The position numbers and the translations under genes are program-made. Shown piece after piece: positions 1-5,832 of a stretch of 6,461 nt of DNA. The stretch's first letter is position 1; every line of letters begins with the position of its first letter. A model generated the notes under the pieces. It saw only the letters and a program-made list of their open reading frames with translations, had not been told where the DNA came from and did no database searches. Origin of the DNA: Bacteroidota bacterium (GTDB lineage: Bacteria > Bacteroidota > Bacteroidia > Chitinophagales > Chitinophagaceae); NCBI GenBank assembly GCA_005883855.1, contig VBAU01000051.1, positions 19,381 through 25,841 of the forward strand, in the 5' to 3' direction.

Positions 1-277
1 TCAAAGCTGTGATCAGGTAAAGTGATCCTGAGAAAAAAAGTACACCAAGGGAAAACAGGTAACCGGCCAGCACTATCCACTTGTTGGGCAACCGGTCGTA
101 CACGATACCAACCAACATCAGCGCCAGGGTATGATACATTTGATATTGAACCCCTGTTTGAAAAACGCTCACATCACCGGGTGAAACAATTTGCTTGAGG
201 CCATGAGCACCAAAAGCTCCCAATGACACAGCGATCATTCCCAAAAGCGCCCCGAGTGAAAGAAACCTTTTATGCAT
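1..277 (-). CDS. DUF423 family membrane protein (YgdD-like), 3' end outside window
   Basis: Ninety-two codons are visible, starting at the ATG at 277-275; the C-terminus lies beyond the left edge. The N-terminus MHKRFLSLGALLGMIAVSLG begins a hydrophobic span that runs into GAFGAHGLK, the hallmark of the DUF423 family. A second family-type stretch, QYQMYHTLALMLVG, lies around residues 46-59, and another hydrophobic span follows at about residues 70-92. Proteins of this family are small, about 120-130 residues, with several inner-membrane helices, and have no established function, so about 30 residues are probably missing. The start overlaps the end of the shikimate kinase reading frame by 8 bases (ATGCATAA), which suggests co-transcription and translational coupling. 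No separate promoter is visible. The family call is secure; the function is unknown. Confidence 0.85.
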   Translation of the reverse strand, partial: MHKRFLSLGALLGMIAVSLGAFGAHGLKQIVSPGDVSVFQTGVQYQMYHTLALMLVGIVYDRLPNKWIVLAGYLFSLGVLFFSGSLYLITAL

Positions 278-735
278 GGAAAATTTTTTCAACGAGGTTT
301 TCCAAACGCACAGGATCTTCATCAATTATAATATCGGCTTGTTCGTAAAAAATTTTTCTGTCAGAGAATTTCTTTATGATAAATCCTCTTAGCTGGTCGT
401 TGGTCAGGTTCTTGATCAATGGCCTCACCGGCTTTTCCTTTAATAGCCGTTGGAACAATACATCAATCGACGTGTTGATCCAAATGGTTGTACCGGACTG
501 GTTCATGTAATCGATGTTATTGTAGAAACATTTCCGTGATGATGTGAAGGATATCTTTCTCGAGCAAGCGAAAATATTCTTCGCCATTTTCAGAAAAGAT
601 TTCAACAATGGATTTTTCTTCATGTGCCGTAATCTGCTCGTCAAGGTCGAAGAAAGGGATGTGAACTTTTTCACTGACCCGTTTGCCCCAGTGTGTTTTT
701 CCCGACCCCATAAAACCGATGAAGAAGATTTTCAT
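270..735 (-). pseudogene. aroK: Shikimate kinase, disrupted by internal deletion with frame change
   Basis: Shikimate kinase phosphorylates shikimate with ATP in the cytosolic chorismate pathway. The N-terminal part starts at ATG 735-733. It shows the Walker A loop GFMGSGKT (residues 7-14), DLD at 30-32 with the substrate/Mg-site Asp, and FRLLE (55-59) with the shikimate-binding Arg. This frame stops at 517-519. The rest of the kinase continues in another frame to the stop at 270-272. It shows CFYNNIDYMNQSGTTIW, the LID region with RPLI, and RKIFYEQADIIIDED. The frames switch at about 528-534. Compared with family members, about 13 residues are absent there, including the hydrophobic strand and the invariant GGG, and the net loss is not a multiple of three. 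This is therefore not a simple one-base slip. Neither half should be active alone. It could be a true pseudogene or a sequence error. The following DUF423 gene overlaps its end. Confidence 0.88.
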
Positions 736-740
736 AAAGC

Positions 741-888
741 CCCAGTGTTAGTTTGCGCGTTGTACTTTCTTTTTACCCCGAAGGGGAGAAATTGAATACT
801 CCACAAATTGTAAACGCAAATTGATGAATGCCTCTTTTCAATGGACAAACTCAAGCGAAAACAAGTCCCAATGTTAATTTGCCTGTTG
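741..888. repeat. Short diverged direct repeat pair (CCCArTGTTArTTTGC)
   Basis: Two copies, at about 741-762 and 867-888, share CCCA, TGTTA, TTTGC and GTTG with a few substitutions. The first copy lies immediately upstream of the aroK start. On the minus strand it reads as the leader just before the ATG, so part of the aroK leader has been duplicated upstream or was derived from the repeat. Confidence 0.55.
772..791. repeat. GC hairpin CCCC-GAA-GGGG
   Basis: CCCC at 776-779 pairs with GGGG at 783-786 across a GAA loop. The flanks TTTCT and AGAAA are also complementary, though separated from the core by an unpaired TTTTA on one side. It lies in the upstream region of aroK, about 40 bases before the start. 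It lacks the T-tract placement of a clear terminator, so its role is undetermined. Confidence 0.5.
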
Positions 889-951
889 CTCCTAAAATTT
901 TAACGCAAATGATTTATGCTTCTATTCAATCGACAACTCAAGGGAAACATT
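811..951. repeat. Degenerate direct repeat, about 50-base unit, two copies
   Basis: The copies lie at about 811-863 and 901-951. They share in order TAA(A)CGCAAAT, ATGCyTCT, TTCAAT and GACAA(A)CTCAAG, with scattered substitutions and small indels. The second copy runs directly into the first copy of the longer repeat at 933-998, so the two repeat families are interleaved. Confidence 0.55.
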
Positions 952-1071
952 TTTTATCCAGCTATTAAGGAATTGTTACTTCAGAAAAATATTGACCGAT
1001 CTACAAACTCAAGCGAAAACATCTTTTATCCAGCGAATTAAAGAACTGTTACTTCAGGAAAATACTGCCCG
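933..1071. repeat. Direct repeat, about 66-69 bases, two near-tandem copies
   Basis: Copy A (933-998) and copy B (1003-1071) align over about 69 columns with roughly 58 identities by eye and three one-base gaps. Shared blocks include TTTTATCCAGC, TGTTACTTCAG and GAAAATA. The leading core ACAAACTCAAGCGAAAAC also occurs a third time at about 845-862. The copies are too diverged and too few for a CRISPR array, and no open reading frame runs through them. Confidence 0.75.
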
Positions 1072-1080
1072 CACTAAGTT

Positions 1081-1101
1081 CCCCCTTCGGGGGACAGGGG
1101 G
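1081..1101. repeat. GC hairpin CCCCC-TTC-GGGGG with trailing G run, after gcdH
   Basis: CCCCC at 1081-1085 pairs perfectly with GGGGG at 1089-1093. A second G5 run at 1097-1101 could pair with the same C run instead. The last G abuts the stop codon of the glutaryl-CoA dehydrogenase gene. It may act on the 3' end of that transcript, but no U-tract follows on the minus strand, so I do not call it an intrinsic terminator. Similar C5/G5 hairpins are familiar in intergenic DNA of Bacteroidota. Confidence 0.5.
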
Positions 1102-2286
1102 CTACTTAAACGCATTCAACCCCGTGATGTCCTGCCCGGTTATCAGCAGGTGAATATCATGAGTACCTTCATAAGTGATCACACTTTCCAGGTTCATCAT
1201 GTGTCTCATCACGCTGTATTCGCCAGTAATACCCATGCCACCAAGTATTTGCCGGGCGTCGCGACAAATATTCGCCGCTATCTCGCAACCATTTCTTTTC
1301 GCCATGCTTACTTGCTGCTGTGTAGCCTTGTCTTCATTCATCAACATTCCCAACCGCCAATTCAACAACTGCGCCTTTGTAATTTCCGTGAGCATCTCTG
1401 CCAGCTTTTTTTGCTGTAACTGGAAACTTCCGATTGGTTTGTCAAATTGAATTCTTTCTTTTGAATAACGTAGAGCGGTGTCGTAACAATCCATCGCGGC
1501 GCCAACCGTTCCCCAGGCGATGCCATACCGCGCCTTTGTCAAACAACTGAGTGGTCCCTTCAAACCCTTGACATTTGGAAGAATATTCTCCTTAGGAACT
1601 TTTACATTATCAAAAACTAACTCACCGGTCGCTGAAGCCCGCAGACTCCATTTGCCATGCGTAGTTGGAGCAGAAAATCCTTTCATTCCTTTCTCAAGGA
1701 TCAATCCCTGGATCTCACCTTGTTCATCTTTTGCCCAAACTATTGCAACCTGAGAATACGGGGCGTTGCTGATCCACATCTTCGAACCATTCAGGATCAC
1801 ATGGTCACCCGCATTTTTAAAATTACTGAGCATGCCGGAAGGATCGCTGCCGTGATTAGGTTCTGTCAACCCGAAACAGCCCAACCATTCACCCGTTGCC
1901 AGCTTAGGCAAAAATTTCTTTCGCTGTTCCTCACTACCATATGCATAAATAGGAAACATTACAAGAGAACCTTGAACGGACGCCGTTGAACGAACCCCAC
2001 TATCACCCCTTTCCAATTCCTGCATCATCAGGCCATAACTGATATAATCCAATGCACCGCCGCCGTATTCATGCGGAATTGTAGGGCCAAAACAGCCCAG
2101 TTCGCCCAACTGCTTCACGATTTGCTGAGGGAACTCGGCGCGCTGCGCATAATCTTCAATGATCGGAGTAATTTCTTTTTTCACATAATTGCGAACAGCT
2201 TCGCGAATATGTTTTTGTTCCTCGGTCAGTAGTTCATCTATTTGATAATAATCCGGGCTAACGAAAAGATCTGTGCGTGCAGCCAT
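1102..2286 (-). CDS. gcdH: Glutaryl-CoA dehydrogenase (acyl-CoA dehydrogenase family)
   Basis: This FAD enzyme oxidises and decarboxylates glutaryl-CoA to crotonyl-CoA in lysine and tryptophan breakdown, passing electrons to electron-transfer flavoprotein. The 394-residue length fits the mature enzyme. The helical N-domain occupies about residues 20-135. FGLTEPNHGSDP at 138-149 and WISN mark the flavin/acyl-CoA beta domain, and the C-terminal helical domain carries ARYGIAWG, QKKLAEMLTEIT and ILGGMGI. Subfamily features are R99-S100 in VRSTASVQ, matching the Arg/Ser that hold the glutaryl carboxylate, and TYEGTHDIH at 371-379 with Y372 and the catalytic base E373. These separate it from butyryl- and isovaleryl-CoA dehydrogenases. 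It starts at ATG 2286-2284, about 40 bases downstream of a TAnnTTTG element. It stands alone, with no ETF or other lysine-catabolic gene beside it. Non-decarboxylating relatives exist and cannot be excluded from sequence alone. Confidence 0.93.
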   Translation of the reverse strand: MAARTDLFVSPDYYQIDELLTEEQKHIREAVRNYVKKEITPIIEDYAQRAEFPQQIVKQLGELGCFGPTIPHEYGGGALDYISYGLMMQELERGDSGVRSTASVQGSLVMFPIYAYGSEEQRKKFLPKLATGEWLGCFGLTEPNHGSDPSGMLSNFKNAGDHVILNGSKMWISNAPYSQVAIVWAKDEQGEIQGLILEKGMKGFSAPTTHGKWSLRASATGELVFDNVKVPKENILPNVKGLKGPLSCLTKARYGIAWGTVGAAMDCYDTALRYSKERIQFDKPIGSFQLQQKKLAEMLTEITKAQLLNWRLGMLMNEDKATQQQVSMAKRNGCEIAANICRDARQILGGMGITGEYSVMRHMMNLESVITYEGTHDIHLLITGQDITGLNAFK

Positions 2287-2325
2287 AGCGATTTAAGATT
2301 GCAGATTTCGTGTATAGAAGCTCGG

Positions 2326-2333
2326 CAAAGGTA
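2326..2333 (-). promoter_or_regulatory. Bacteroidota-type -7 element (TACCTTTG) upstream of gcdH
   Basis: On the minus strand this reads TACCTTTG, an exact match to the TAnnTTTG -7 consensus of the Bacteroidota housekeeping sigma factor. It lies 39 bases before the gcdH ATG. No good -33 TTG is visible at the usual spacing, so the call rests on the -7 element and its position. Confidence 0.5.
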
Positions 2334-2378
2334 AAGGAGTACGATGATAGTTGGTTAGACGATGGATGATACGGCTAA

Positions 2379-2482
2379 GATCCAAGAACCAAATAACAAG
2401 AAACAAATAAATCACAAATAATAACTAGTTCGACTCCGGTCTGAGTTTGAATTTGAAAATTTTAATTTTTGGATCTTGGTTC
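2379..2482. repeat. Imperfect inverted repeat in the gcdH-FAH spacer
   Basis: GATCCAAGAACCAA at 2379-2392 and TTGGATCTTGGTTC at 2469-2482 are inverted copies matching at 12 of 14 positions, with about 76 bases of AT-rich sequence between them, including CAAATAA-type runs. The loop is too long for a terminator. The arms resemble the GGTTCTTGGATC-type simple repeats seen between genes in this phylum. The 240-base spacer otherwise holds only the gcdH promoter element. Confidence 0.55.
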
Positions 2483-2526
2483 CTGGGATTGCGTACTTTG
2501 AAGAACTTGCAGCACCCAGTGGAGGC

Positions 2527-3138
2527 TTACTTAATGCCCAACTGCATCAGGCTTTCATCTTCAATGAAGCCTTCGATCTCATCGCCAACAACCAACTCTC
2601 CAACTCCAGCGGGTGTTCCGGTGAAGACAAGATCGCCGATGTTTACTGAAAAATAAGTTGAGATATATGCAACGATCTCGTCAAAATTGTGGATCATCAG
2701 CCCTGAATTACTTTGCTGCATCAGCTCTTTGTTTTTGTATAGACAGAAATTAATGTCCTTCTTATTCTTGATATTCGGAAGTGCGATCCATTTGCCAACG
2801 GCTGCTGAATTGTCCCATGATTTTGCTTTTTCCCATGGAAGGCCCTTTGCCTTCAGTTCATTTTGGATGTCACGAGCCGTAAAATCTATTCCTACGGTCA
2901 CCGCATCATAGTATTTACTGGCAAATTTTTCCTGGATGTACTTTCCATTCTTACTGATGCGCAGCACCAGTTCGCATTCGAAATGCAGTTCATTGGTAAA
3001 TTCAGGATAATAAAAAGGTGTATGTGGCTGCAGTAACGCACTTTTAGGCTTCATGAAAATAACAGGATCGTCTGGTACTTCATTGCCTAGCTCTTTAGCA
3101 TGAGCTACATAGTTACGGCCTACGCAAAAAATTTTCAT
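2527..3138 (-). CDS. Fumarylacetoacetate hydrolase (FAH) family protein, FAHD1/YcgM-like
   Basis: This 203-residue protein is a minimal single-domain FAH-fold enzyme. Members cleave or decarboxylate short 2-keto acids (acylpyruvate hydrolysis, oxaloacetate decarboxylation, 2-keto-diacid hydration) with a divalent metal. The N-terminus IFCVGRNYVAHAKELGN and FMKPKSAL (28-35) are typical of the FAHD1/YcgM group. The metal ligands are visible as E54 and E56 in HFECEL and D85 in GIDFTARD. The active-site region LPWEKAKSWDNSA contains K106. TGTPAGVG at 173-180 is the family's C-terminal signature. The usual oxyanion-side residues are therefore intact. The start is ATG 3138-3136. The gene stands alone, 192 bases after pth, and I found no clear promoter element in that spacer. 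The family assignment is firm; the substrate cannot be set from sequence. A direct link to gcdH next door is possible but unsupported. Confidence 0.88.
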   Translation of the reverse strand: MKIFCVGRNYVAHAKELGNEVPDDPVIFMKPKSALLQPHTPFYYPEFTNELHFECELVLRISKNGKYIQEKFASKYYDAVTVGIDFTARDIQNELKAKGLPWEKAKSWDNSAAVGKWIALPNIKNKKDINFCLYKNKELMQQSNSGLMIHNFDEIVAYISTYFSVNIGDLVFTGTPAGVGELVVGDEIEGFIEDESLMQLGIK

Positions 3139-3330
3139 AAACTAGGTGGTTTTAAGTAAATACATCGGATACCTTATAGGGTTGCTATCCCATATATCTC
3201 CGGCTTTCACGAAGGAGACTGGATTTTACGAAGGAAATATTCGGTCGGGGTGCTAAAATAAACAATACCCGTCATTAATCATAACAAACATTAGAATAAA
3301 ATTAGCACGTTCATAATGCTTGGAAAAGCC

Positions 3331-3909
3331 CTATTCTGGCGCAAATTCTTTGTTATTTACCTGGTTCATGGCGGCTGTTATATTTGACGTTGCGAACAAT
3401 TCTATCGCCTCTATAGCTTTTTCGATTTTAAGCTTCACGATAGGCTCCTCCTCTTTAAACCATTTCCCAAGGACAAATTCTGACTGCATTCCTCTTGGAT
3501 AGTTGTTCCCAATCCCGAACCGCAGACGGGGATATTGAGTTGTTCCCAATGATTCATGAATGCTTTTTAGCCCGTTATGACCACCATCGCTTCCTGCCGG
3601 ACGAAGGCGAAGCTTGTTATTTGGTAAAGCCACTTCGTCCATAATCACCAATATATTTTCCAGCGCTACTTTTTCTTTGTCCATCCAGTATTTGACGGCC
3701 TTTCCGCTCAAGTTCATGAACGTAGTGGGGCAAATGCAAACAAACTTTTTTCCTTTCCATTTGACCTCTGCTACGTAGGCCAGTCGATCATTTCTGAAAC
3801 TCCCGCCATGCCTGGTGACAAACGCATTTACCACGTCAAATCCGATGTTATGACGTGTATGCGCATATTCGTTGCCTGGATTACCTAAACCAACGATCAG
3901 AAATTTCAT
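3331..3909 (-). CDS. pth: Peptidyl-tRNA hydrolase
   Basis: Pth cleaves the ester bond of peptidyl-tRNA released prematurely from ribosomes, recycling tRNA in the cytosol. The 192-residue length is typical. GLGNPGNEYAHTRHNIGFD contains N10 and the catalytic H20. FMNLSG (64-69) carries N66. MDEVALP contains D91, which matches the Asp that orients the histidine, and GSDGGHNGLKSI carries N112. All four key positions known from the E. coli enzyme are present. The start ATG 3909-3907 gives the expected N-terminus. It is the third gene of the prs-rplY-pth order. However, an intrinsic terminator lies between it and rplY, and a TAnnTTTG element precedes it, so it is probably transcribed on its own. 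Confidence 0.96.
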   Translation of the reverse strand: MKFLIVGLGNPGNEYAHTRHNIGFDVVNAFVTRHGGSFRNDRLAYVAEVKWKGKKFVCICPTTFMNLSGKAVKYWMDKEKVALENILVIMDEVALPNNKLRLRPAGSDGGHNGLKSIHESLGTTQYPRLRFGIGNNYPRGMQSEFVLGKWFKEEEPIVKLKIEKAIEAIELFATSNITAAMNQVNNKEFAPE

Positions 3910-3955
3910 ATTCTTTCAATTGCGAGCTGGCGTCCCGTTCAGCTGCCAGAGCGGG

Positions 3956-3963
3956 CAAAGTTA
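3956..3963 (-). promoter_or_regulatory. Bacteroidota-type -7 element (TAACTTTG) upstream of pth
   Basis: The minus strand reads TAACTTTG, an exact TAnnTTTG match, 46 bases before the pth ATG and downstream of the rplY terminator. A TGG lies at a suitable -33 distance; the closer TTG is only 12 bases upstream. The position between terminator and gene makes a separate pth promoter likely. Confidence 0.5.
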
Positions 3964-3995
3964 TGAGGATGTCGACAAGCCTCCAGCCGGTTAAC

Positions 3996-4023
3996 AAAAA
4001 ACCCTGCCGATGTTGACAGGGTT
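3996..4023 (-). terminator. Intrinsic terminator after rplY
   Basis: On the minus strand AACCCTG (4023-4017) pairs perfectly with CAGGGTT (4006-4000) across a 10-base loop, followed directly by a T run that ends at 3996. It lies 20 bases past the rplY stop codon. This is the clearest terminator in the window. Confidence 0.85.
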
Positions 4024-4042
4024 ACTCTCTCAGCTAACCAAT

Positions 4043-4723
4043 TTATTTCTTCCCTTGAGTTGCTGCCTGCGCCGGCGCTGCTCCGGCAGGTGCAGCTGTT
4101 GTTCCAGGGGCCCCGGCAGTTCCAGCGGCACCTGTCGCTGCGGGAGCAGTTCCAGGTGTTGCTGCCTCTTCTTGCTTCAATTCTCTCGTAAGAGTTACCG
4201 AAGCAATCGGAATGCGAGGTGAATTCATTATTTCGTAGTGTTCTACTTGTACGTCTTCTACCCGAATGTTTCCATTCAATTCAAGGTCGTCAATGTTTAC
4301 ATCAATGCGCTCTTTTAAATACTTTGGATAGGTTTTCACTTTAAGAGCTTTCATCTTGATGTGAAGCTTTCCGCCATCTTTCACACCGATCGGTGCGCCA
4401 TCAAATTTTAGAGGAATACTCGCAATCACTTTTTTGTCTTCTACCAGCTCAAGCAGGTCCACGTGGATCAGGTGGTCAGTTACTTTATCAAACTGCAGAT
4501 CCTTCATGATGCATCTGTAGCTGTCGCCATTCAGTTTTATTTCGGCAAACTGAAAATCTGGTGTATACACTAATGGCTTAAACGCAATGGCAGGAGCTGA
4601 AAAATTAATCTCCTTTGCACCGCCGTAAATTACACCAGGCACGCTGCCCTGAGAGCGAAGTTGGCGGGTGGCTCCTTTGCCAAGCTCGGTCCTCAGTTGT
4701 CCTTCGATTGTAATCGTTTTCAT
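4043..4723 (-). CDS. rplY: 50S ribosomal protein L25/general stress protein Ctc with Ala-Gly-Pro-Thr tail
   Basis: L25 of the long Ctc/TL5 type binds 5S rRNA at the central protuberance of the large subunit. Residues 1 to about 93 form the 5S-binding domain, with GKGATRQLRSQGSVPGVIYG (16-34) and DLQFDKVTDHLIHVDL (75-90). Residues from about 95 to 180 form the second beta domain, with IPLKFDGAPIGVKDGGKL. From about 184 to 226 the protein ends in a low-complexity tail of Ala, Gly, Thr and Pro, closing with QGKK, which is probably disordered. The tail DNA is markedly GC-rich relative to the rest of the gene. It starts at ATG 4723-4721, 64 bases after prs, with no evident promoter in that gap, so it is likely co-transcribed with prs. 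Transcription should end at the hairpin just downstream. Confidence 0.95.
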   Translation of the reverse strand: MKTITIEGQLRTELGKGATRQLRSQGSVPGVIYGGAKEINFSAPAIAFKPLVYTPDFQFAEIKLNGDSYRCIMKDLQFDKVTDHLIHVDLLELVEDKKVIASIPLKFDGAPIGVKDGGKLHIKMKALKVKTYPKYLKERIDVNIDDLELNGNIRVEDVQVEHYEIMNSPRIPIASVTLTRELKQEEAATPGTAPAATGAAGTAGAPGTTAAPAGAAPAQAATQGKK

Positions 4724-4787
4724 TTTATGTTTATTTGAATTATTGCCTGGTTTTGATGCTTAATGTCTATCATCTATCATCTCTTGC

Positions 4788-5738
4788 CTACGCTTTCCTC
4801 TGCGAATGAATAAATAAGCTGGTTATACTCTTGTTTTCATATGCATTCCTTATGGCAACTGCAAAAAGCTCAGATACCGTAAGAACTTTAATCTTTTTAG
4901 CCAGTTTCTTATCCAACGGAATCGTGTCACAAACCACTAGCTCTTCGAGCACGCTGTTCGCAATATTTTCATAAGCATTGCCGCTCAAGACTGGGTGTGT
5001 GATCAGTGCTCTCACACTTCGTGCTCCCTTTTCTTTTAAAAGAGCGGCACTTTTCACCAGCGTTCCTCCGGTATCGCAGATGTCGTCGATTAAAACGATG
5101 TCTTTATCTTCCACGTCCCCTATCACGATCATGCTCGCTATCTCGTTGGCGCGTTTGCGGTGTTTGTCGCAAATCACCATCTCCGCTTCAAAATAACTGG
5201 CAATTTCCCGGATGCGGTTAGCTGCTCCCACATCGGGGGCCGCAAAGGTAAGATTTTCCAGTCTTAAATTTTGTATGTAAGGAATAAAAACAGCGGAGCT
5301 ATCCAGGTGGTCAACTGGTATATCAAAATAACCCTGAATTTGTGGGGCATGGAGGTCCATGGTAATCACCCTGTCAGCCCCGGCCGCAACCAGCATGTTA
5401 GCGACTAATTTGCTTCCAATGGCTACTCTTGGCTTATCTTTTCTATCCTGCCGGGCATAGCCATAATAAGGTATTACTGCGATGACTTTGTAGGCCGAGG
5501 CCCTTCGGGCGGCATCAATCATCAGCAGTAGCTCCATGAGGTTATCAGTTGGAGAATGGGTGCTTTGAACAAGGAAAACATAATCGCCCCTCACGCTTTC
5601 GAGGAAAATGGGGCATATTTCTCCATCACTGAACTTTTGAATATTGATCGTTCCTAACTGGCAGCCGTAGCGTTTACAAATCTGTTCGGCTAATTGTTGA
5701 GAACCAGTTCCTGAGAAGATTTTTGCAAAGGGTTGCAT
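4788..5738 (-). CDS. prs: Ribose-phosphate pyrophosphokinase (PRPP synthetase)
   Basis: The enzyme transfers pyrophosphate from ATP to ribose 5-phosphate, giving PRPP for purine, pyrimidine, NAD, histidine and tryptophan synthesis in the cytosol. The 316-residue length matches class I enzymes. Visible motifs are KFSDGE (35-40), the ATP-binding RQDRKDKPR (97-105) and MDLHAPQIQGYFDIPVDHL with the metal-binding H130. The catalytic flexible-loop residues K192 and R194 lie in DKHRKR, and the PRPP-binding loop DDICDTGGT is at 218-226. Nothing essential is missing. The start ATG 5738-5736 gives the usual short N-terminus before the first strand (AKIFSGTGS). It leads the prs-rplY-pth order and is preceded by a plausible -7 element. 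Regulation by ADP, Pi or nucleotides is known for the class but not visible here. Confidence 0.97.
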   Translation of the reverse strand: MQPFAKIFSGTGSQQLAEQICKRYGCQLGTINIQKFSDGEICPIFLESVRGDYVFLVQSTHSPTDNLMELLLMIDAARRASAYKVIAVIPYYGYARQDRKDKPRVAIGSKLVANMLVAAGADRVITMDLHAPQIQGYFDIPVDHLDSSAVFIPYIQNLRLENLTFAAPDVGAANRIREIASYFEAEMVICDKHRKRANEIASMIVIGDVEDKDIVLIDDICDTGGTLVKSAALLKEKGARSVRALITHPVLSGNAYENIANSVLEELVVCDTIPLDKKLAKKIKVLTVSELFAVAIRNAYENKSITSLFIHSQRKA

Positions 5739-5765
5739 GGCTGAAAATATCTCGCTTTGGAGTGG

Positions 5766-5773
5766 CGAAGATA
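5766..5773 (-). promoter_or_regulatory. Probable -7 element (TATCTTCG) upstream of prs
   Basis: The minus strand reads TATCTTCG, one mismatch from TAnnTTTG, 27 bases before the prs start. A TTTC lies roughly 16 bases further upstream, near where the -33 element would be. The short leader and position fit a prs-rplY promoter, but the matches are imperfect. Confidence 0.4.
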
Positions 5774-5832
5774 TAAATTACCAGCCATTGAAATTGCTGC
5801 CGAGAATTTAATTGCTCGAAAACAAGTTTTAT

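Larger units (their letters stand above)
736..1101. other. 366-base noncoding stretch with degenerate repeats and GC hairpins
   Basis: No credible gene lies between the broken shikimate kinase and glutaryl-CoA dehydrogenase. The stretch is AT-rich and built largely from diverged repeated segments. Two hairpins with a CCCC-GAA-GGGG core on the minus strand sit at its two ends, at about 776-786 and 1081-1093. I could not find a convincing TAnnTTTG promoter element for aroK inside it. Confidence 0.7.

Noticed and set aside
517..540. Programmed ribosomal frameshift in the shikimate kinase gene
   Set aside because: Shifting frames at the overlap would still leave out the GGG motif and the strand before it, so no complete enzyme would result. 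No strong slippery heptamer or following structure was seen.
811..1071. CRISPR-like array
   Set aside because: The repeats are only two or three, diverged, of unequal length and unevenly spaced, and no cas gene is present.
1150..1989. Several plus-strand reading frames of 77-110 codons opposite gcdH
   Set aside because: They lie entirely antisense to a clear glutaryl-CoA dehydrogenase gene and show no recognisable domain.
3250..3308. GTGCTAA/TTAGCAC inverted repeat downstream of pth as a terminator
   Set aside because: The 7-bp arms enclose about 45 bases and are followed by C/G on the minus strand instead of a T run, so it could easily be chance.
4010..4222. Plus-strand Cys/Arg/Ser-rich reading frame
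   Set aside because: It is the antisense reading of the GC-rich Ala/Gly/Pro tail of L25. The cysteine and serine runs are a by-product of that codon use.
4767..4780. Tandem CTATCAT CTATCAT in the prs-rplY gap
   Set aside because: Two copies of a 7-base unit in a 64-base gap are too short to carry meaning without comparative data.
5739..5832. A tRNA gene or terminator between the small membrane protein and prs
   Set aside because: No cloverleaf can be drawn, and the only hairpin (CGAG/CTCG) has a four-pair stem with no T tract.
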